64,000 nt of DNA from Hydractinia symbiolongicarpus (lineage: Eukaryota; Cnidaria; Hydrozoa; Anthoathecata; Hydractiniidae), in NCBI RefSeq assembly GCF_029227915.1, contig NC_079877.1, forward strand, positions 29,475,851-29,539,850, written 5' to 3'. The position numbers and the translations under genes are program-made. The notes under the pieces were generated by a model that made no database searches, was not told where the DNA came from, and worked only from the letters and a program-made list of their open reading frames with translations. This document shows, piece by piece, positions 58,196 to 64,000 of this stretch (the stretch's first letter is position 1; every line of letters begins with the position of its first letter).

Positions 58196-60266
58196 TGACC
58201 CTCTTTGAACAGAACATGAAAAATTGAATTATAACAAGCCATGTTTTTCGAGTTTTTATTGATAAAAATTTCCAAATCATTTAGAACGGAATTGTTTAAA
58301 CTTTGTGTATAGCACTGGCATTAAAAGAAAAAAAATCTGTTGAACCTCTGTTCTTACTTGCACTTCGAAAGAGGATGCCAAATGAGAAAAGTATTAGCAG
58401 AATTTTAATCATGTTCCAACATGACCCTTGAACGTGAAAAAATGAAACGTGAAAATGTCAGTGTAATTGACATGATGCTGCAAGTTATGCGGCTGAAAAA
58501 AAGCAACGCGAAATCTGATGGTATTTAAGACTTTCTCTCTCTACCAAAGTTAAAAGCACAATTTTACTTTTGGAAAACTTCATTTTCTCCTAAATTTTTG
58601 GTAGAATTGCTATATAATAAAGCATCACTCAGACTTAAATTCAACTACCTGCCTTCATCGCTCCTGTTTTACAAGTTGAAAAGATTTTAAATTACTTTTT
58701 TAACCATCTTTTAATTGCGAATACAATTTTCTTTTTTAAGAAACCTACTTGCTAAGGTTTTAAGCTTCAAATTTAATTTTTAGGATTTTATCTAAGTTAG
58801 AATGTTAAAGTCTCAGAAGAAGCTTATACACACGTTTTTAAACAGAACTGATACTTGTAAAAAGCAAGAAAGTATGTAGCACCTTCTTTTGGGAGCCTAA
58901 GCGTAGTTTTAATTGCCGTATCGCTAAGAAACGTCAGAAAGAGCGTTGCCAACTCTGCGAATGTTAAAAACTACATTCAGCGCTCGCTGTATTGTAAAGT
59001 TCTTTTCTGGCGAGCATGATCCAAGGGGGCAAGCTAGAGTTCACTGAAAATACTTGTAATTACAAAAAGTACTAAGCAACCAGCTCGGCCATCGTACATT
59101 TGGTTTATCCATAGATTTTGTGTAACCATAAAATTGTAGTCATTAGGCCGCCAGTATTCAGACAACATATGGCTCATTAACGGAGAAGATTTTTTGTAGT
59201 TGTTGTACTTGGAACTTGTATTTTTTGAAAGACGACCTTAAAAATGTCAGTGCCAGCCCTTAAACGCCACAGTCAGTAAGCTCCAAGGGCGTCAATTTTG
59301 CCCCAAAAACAACAAAACAGAACAGGTGAACAGCGTTAAACAACTCTCATTAGCTTGTGAAAGACCTAAATTTTAGGAAAGGGCGTGGTACTGACGTCAG
59401 CAAAATTTATACTGTCCTGGTATGAAGAACATATATTGTTTGCGATATATTCAAATTTATATAGCTTCTAGAATATCTAATCAATGAGTTTTGTCAACAA
59501 TTATACAAGCAAATTTTGTCTTCACATAATGACGTCCTCGATTATGAGACATCACAACCATAGTATCGAAAACTTCTTAAGATGGATCATGCAATAGATA
59601 GATTTATATTCATTTCCTATACCTATATCTTTGATGTTACACCAGGTTACCTATAAAAATTAAATCCAAATAAAATTTGAAATTATAAGTGATGTTTCCA
59701 ATACAAATATGTTTAAGTCCATTTAATACGGTTTTTAAAATTCCGCGATAAGAGTAAATGAGGCTTATGAATTAGATTGGGTTATAGCTGGAACAGATTT
59801 TCCTTTTAGGCAACTTTGTATTCTTTTGCTTTTTGATTTCAAAGACAAGGGAAGTTGTGAAATTTTATTGTGGTCGTATTTTGTATTATGATATAAGCAG
59901 GTTTTAAAAGTTAAAAAGTGCTACCATATTGGAAAAAGTCAACGAAACAAAGGTTACATTTTTCTAGTCCTTAAAAATATTCGTCACTTCTTGCCGACTA
60001 AATGTTATCAAATTCATTTTTTGGCAAATAATTTTTGAAGATAAAAATTCTTATTTTTACATAATAATTTTAACTCAAACCGCAAACTAAAAACTTTTGC
60101 ATTTTCGTATTTTTTAAAGTAATTTGATTTTTAATGCAGAAAAAAAAGAAAAAAAAAGAAAATCGGCAAAAACATTAAACCGGAAAAAAATGTTGAGCTT
60201 AAAAAAAATGTCGGTGAAAAATGTTTGATCGATACAAAAAAAAGTTTAGGTACTCCTTACTGACTT

Positions 60267-60418
60267 TTGATACCGATTTGATACCGATTTGATACCGATT
60301 TGATACCGATTTTTTACCGATTTGATACCGATTTGATACCGATTTGATACCGATTTGATACCGATTTGATACCGATTTTTTACCGATTTGATACCGATTT
60401 GATACCGATTTGATACCA
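60267..60418. repeat. 11-bp repeat array with a 66-bp higher-order period
   Basis: About 14 copies of TTTGATACCGA. Two variant units (TTTTTTACCGA) occur exactly six units apart, which shows that blocks of six units were duplicated together. Confidence 0.85.
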
Positions 60419-61840
60419 TAAAAAATTTCAGAACAAAACCTTCATGCTACCGATAGTGCAAAGCTCGGCTTTATCATACCAACAAAATCTTTGTAAACAT
60501 AATCTATTGAGAAATTACATCTGCGACAAAACCAATTTTCTATTAAACGCTTCTTCCCCCACATCTATCAACTTTGGTTTTGTATCATTAAAAATGATCT
60601 ATGATTTGCGCATGCGCATTAGAAAGGCAGACGGTAAACAAGACTACCGGTGCGTGAAACGGAAATAAATTTTAGCAAGAAAAGTGGTACGTTTTTTTTT
60701 TGACGGTGTATCCCTATTAACCAGATTAACCTTTGAATAATTTCCTCGTGTACGTGCTTCCGATACTATTAACTTTTTCTCTCAGCAACCAGTATATCCA
60801 TATTTGACTATAAGTTGAGCTAAGCCACAAGTCAACCACCTTTCTTCTTCTGTTTTTAGCGACAAGCTAAGTGCTTCAACTTTATTCAGAAAGTTTTTGA
60901 ATATTTACGCAACAGTAAAAATTATTTAGCTTTAGATGAACCCTAAAAAATTTTGTGATCTTTAAAAATTGTACCTCTTTATTTACTAGTTTAAACAGAA
61001 GTGGGGTGGTGGAATTTTTTTCATTATCCGATATTTTTAAATAATCGCTTGAAAATATAAGTAAAGCCTATTGTTATGTAACGTGGTTTATCGAACAAAC
61101 TCGAACAATTGAGAGAATCCAAACATCAAAGAATATCATACTTCCTGAATTTTTTCATTCAGAAAAAATTAAATGAAAGATCACATGCAGCAGAAAGTAA
61201 GAATGACTTAATGATATCTTAACGCATTTTTCTAATCAGGAGACAAGTACTAAAACAGTAAAAGGCGCTGAGACACAAGGGAGGACAATGTTAGTGATGA
61301 GCCGCAGATGAGCGAAATAAATAAGGTGTTTTCTCCCTATAAATGCTGACGAATTTTATTTAATGACCAAAATTCGTGGTTGAAAATAAAAAATATATAT
61401 TACCCGATAATATTTTATATTTATGTTCAATTTTCATTATCATAATTATCATTTTACAACTGGTAAATATACAAGTATACAAAACTTTTAAAATAATATA
61501 TGTATATATACAATTTCATAAAACGAAAAAATAAATGTATTCATGTAGGTGAAATATTCACGACGATTTCTTTTGGTACCACTAATAAATTAGGGGAGTC
61601 TACCTGCGTCATTGTAATTGTTTCGCAATTATGCGGCTTCGAGTGGATAACTGGCAATGTCCGAAAGTCAAATAGGTATAATTTGTTTCCATAGACACGT
61701 TGACCAAATGATCAAATTATTAATGTCCGTCGATCATGCCCAACTGCGGATTTTAAATCCATTTGGGAAAATTACCCAAATTGATGATTTAAAGTCATCA
61801 ACCAATGAAACAGCTTCGTTCTTCTGTCGCGGGTGTGTGA

Positions 61841-63772
61841 CTAAATACAGATTTGCACCATTTTTTTATGATTGCACCATTGACAATCGACACGACAGCA
61901 GTAGACGAATTTACAACTGCATTGGACTGCCACAACAATCTCAGTTGGTTTATGTTTTCCATCACAGCACATCTTTTTGCAGTAATCTTTCGCGTTTGGA
62001 TCCAAACTACACCTTCTATAGCGCATATCTGTTCTTGCTTTTTTGGTTGAGCATTTTTTTAAAGAATTATCGGAGTATATCAGTTCTTGTTCTGGTACGA
62101 TTTCATCAATCCTATTGGTTGGAGTCAACGCGCCTGTTTTTTTGTCAATCGCTACCCTGGACGCTTCATCGTATCTTTTTCGTATTTCTTTTGCCATAAC
62201 GGGGAAATAATCAATTGACTGATAACATGTTTTGATTGGACACGATCCAGTATTACCTCTGCAACCACATTTTATGTATTTGTATTTTTCAGTACGAAAA
62301 ACCTAAAAAAGACAAGAAGTATTGATAAGTAAAAAAACTTGTATTCAAATAAATGAATCAATAATAAATAAATGTGTAATTTAAGGAACAGATGACTGCG
62401 ATCTAAAAACAGTTATTGCTATCCAAACTTCAGGATGTCTATACGCTCTCATAATTTCTTTTAATGGTATCCGTTTACACGAAATCCTTACGCAAGCTAT
62501 TACAGAACATCTGTTTTTAAGAAAATGAGGTAATAACGCTTACCTTATATCCGACCTCTCTGTTATGTTCTGCAATTTTCAACTGACCAGCGCGGTAAGG
62601 CGATTTTTTAGCCACCTTTTGCAATTTCTTCTCTCCGGGTGAAAGGAACTTTCTGGCAAAGTGAATTCCTTTCTCATAAACTTGAGGACACGCTCTACTG
62701 TGTAATATCACTTTACCAGGAACATTCGGCAGCTCTGTAACTCCTCCTTGATACCGGGTGGGACATCTACAATTTGCTATCTTTCCAGACGCACAGTCGG
62801 TGGCCACGTGATATGCAAGGGCGGCAGCTGACAGGGCGTGCACAAAAGCTGATTCTTTGGTTGCTATAAGAAAAACACATCGGTTACAAAATTGTGTATT
62901 GGAAAACTTGTGGTCAAGCAGGTTTGTCTAAGATGTGCTCAAAAATGTATGTTTTTCATACTAGTGAAACACAGGATTTTTTTTCAAAAATATTATAAAT
63001 ATAATCGTACCATTATTTATATTGTAGTCAAAATGTGGAGCTTTCAGAATGTTGTAGCAATTCCAAGAGTCCTCTTGAAATAAAGTTCTGCAACTCGATA
63101 TTGTATCTGCAGCGCCACTGGAAACGGAATCCATGAAATTTGTCTTGTGGCGGCATATGCCGCGCTGTTTTGCGTTCAGATGAAAGTTCTCTGATGTACA
63201 GGCTGGTCGAGACCATTTTTTCACATCTCTGAGTGCCTCGTTCCTAAACAATAATATTAATAATGATAAAAGATAAGTAAACAATAATCACCAAAAAACG
63301 TCTCTAAGTAAAATTTATGTTGTATATTTTGCATTGTTTTTATACACTTGTTCCGCCATTTTGTTTATTTAGAGTGAAGGGAAGCGATAAAATTAGAAAT
63401 TAAATTAGAAATTATTTGACAGGCGCGGTGTATATGTCATGATTAATCCGTATTTAGCATGATTAATTTGATCTGGATCCCAATTCTCTGACAGTTATCT
63501 TTAATAGCGACCATTATAAAAAATTATGAAACTTAAACTCTGCCAAAAACCAAAACAAAGTATTTATTTAATATGCAAATAAAAAAGAAAATTACGTTTG
63601 CACAAAATTTTTTTTTCTTATTACTCATTGCATAGAGTAATGCAATTCTAACAACAAAATAATAATTGATTAAATACAAATAAAATGATATAGATACTTA
63701 CACCCATTTTATGGCAAACACATTCATGCAACATGCCATGATAAGAAAGAATTTAGTATAGTATTGTGCCAT
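61841..63772 (-). CDS. Wnt family secreted ligand, 4 exons, divergent
   Basis: A secreted Wnt signalling protein. Exons on the minus strand: 63772-63702, 63243-63011, 62863-62544, 62302-61841; phases 2, 1 and 0 match and give 361 residues, a normal Wnt length. It has a signal peptide (MAQYYTKFFLIMACC...). Wnt landmarks follow in order: LNAKQRGICRH, DTISSCRTLFQEDSWNC, TKESAFVHALSAAALAY, CASGKIANCRCP, NREVGYK, then IKCGCRGNTGSCPIKTC and the C-terminal cysteine cluster YCKKMCCDGKHK...CSCKFVYCCRVDCQWC. NAT at about residue 101 is a possible N-glycosylation site. In the CHGxSGSC motif the acylated serine is replaced by threonine (about residue 226) and His by Arg. CCGRGY is replaced by CCDGKH, so the protein is divergent and the subfamily cannot be named by eye. 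RYK, a Wnt receptor, is the next gene. Confidence 0.92.
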
Positions 63773-64000
63773 CTTTTCACTTCAACGTCAATTTGATAAC
63801 TGAACAAAAACCATTGAGGAGGACCATTAAATAGTGACTGCCACTGGCTTTAATTGAAAATAGGAAATTGATGCAATTTTATTAGTCAGGGGGTTTAAAC
63901 ACAATACGAACTAATTAATAATAATAGCCGTTGTAATTAAAATAATTGCACTATCCTCTAACAACAAACTCTGTTTAGAAATTTCGCAAATAAACAATAT
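63773..64000 (-). promoter_or_regulatory. upstream region of the Wnt gene
   Basis: The 228 bases before the Wnt start codon must hold the 5' UTR and perhaps the core promoter. AT-rich; no TATA box or factor site can be assigned with confidence. Confidence 0.25.

Larger units (their letters stand above)
57595..61840. other. intergenic between convergent RYK and Wnt genes
   Basis: About 4.2 kb with the 3' UTRs of both genes at its ends and no recognisable gene between. It contains two tandem repeats (57990-58195 and 60267-60418). A TTTATT at about 61355 could be the minus-strand poly(A) signal of the Wnt gene. Confidence 0.5.

Noticed and set aside
61657-62199. 180-residue open frame on the plus strand
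   Set aside because: It is antisense to the last Wnt exon. The minus strand carries the conserved Wnt cysteine pattern and the plus frame has no recognisable domain.

Overview
The window is animal nuclear DNA: AT-rich, intron-dense and full of short repeats. Genes with clear metazoan identity lie on both strands, with GT-AG introns and phase-matched exons. A golgin (GCC2), a Wnt ligand and the Wnt receptor RYK establish a metazoan. The many small tRNA-derived repeats, low GC and divergent Wnt suggest a cnidarian, perhaps a hydrozoan or other medusozoan. That placement is inference; nothing here fixes the species.

Layout: (1) 3-9210 (+), the 3' part of GCC2, a trans-Golgi GRIP-domain golgin, cut off at the left edge. 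(2) 11901-14959 (-), a complete six-exon GT10 fucosyltransferase of the FUT10/FUT11 type. (3) About 15-22 kb, gene-poor sequence with a long hairpin, a tRNA-derived element inside its own inverted repeat, and tandem duplications. (4) 22018-34390 or slightly further (+), a SEL1L3-like gene with at least 18 exons. One intron holds an antisense, internally deleted non-LTR retrotransposon; others hold a TTAA-flanked MITE, a G-run and a 14-bp minisatellite. (5) 36264-39934, an apparently intact Harbinger transposon (Myb/SANT-like gene and DDE transposase facing each other) inserted into a second copy of a 161-bp repeat. (6) 41193-43361 (-), an intronless gene for a TPR protein with a C-terminal SGNH/GDSL-like domain. 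(7) 43.4-45.6 kb, tRNA-derived repeats. (8) 45592-57594 (+), a complete 13-exon RYK gene (WIF domain, one membrane helix, tyrosine pseudokinase). (9) 61841-63772 (-), a complete four-exon Wnt gene, tail to tail with RYK.

The most notable points are the direct neighbourhood of a Wnt ligand gene and a Wnt receptor gene; the replacement by threonine of the serine that carries the Wnt lipid in this divergent Wnt; the intronless TPR-SGNH gene; and a readable nested insertion of a two-gene Harbinger element whose Myb gene carries tandemly repeated small exons. Exon boundaries were assigned by eye from splice consensus, phase continuity and protein similarity; no alignment was run.
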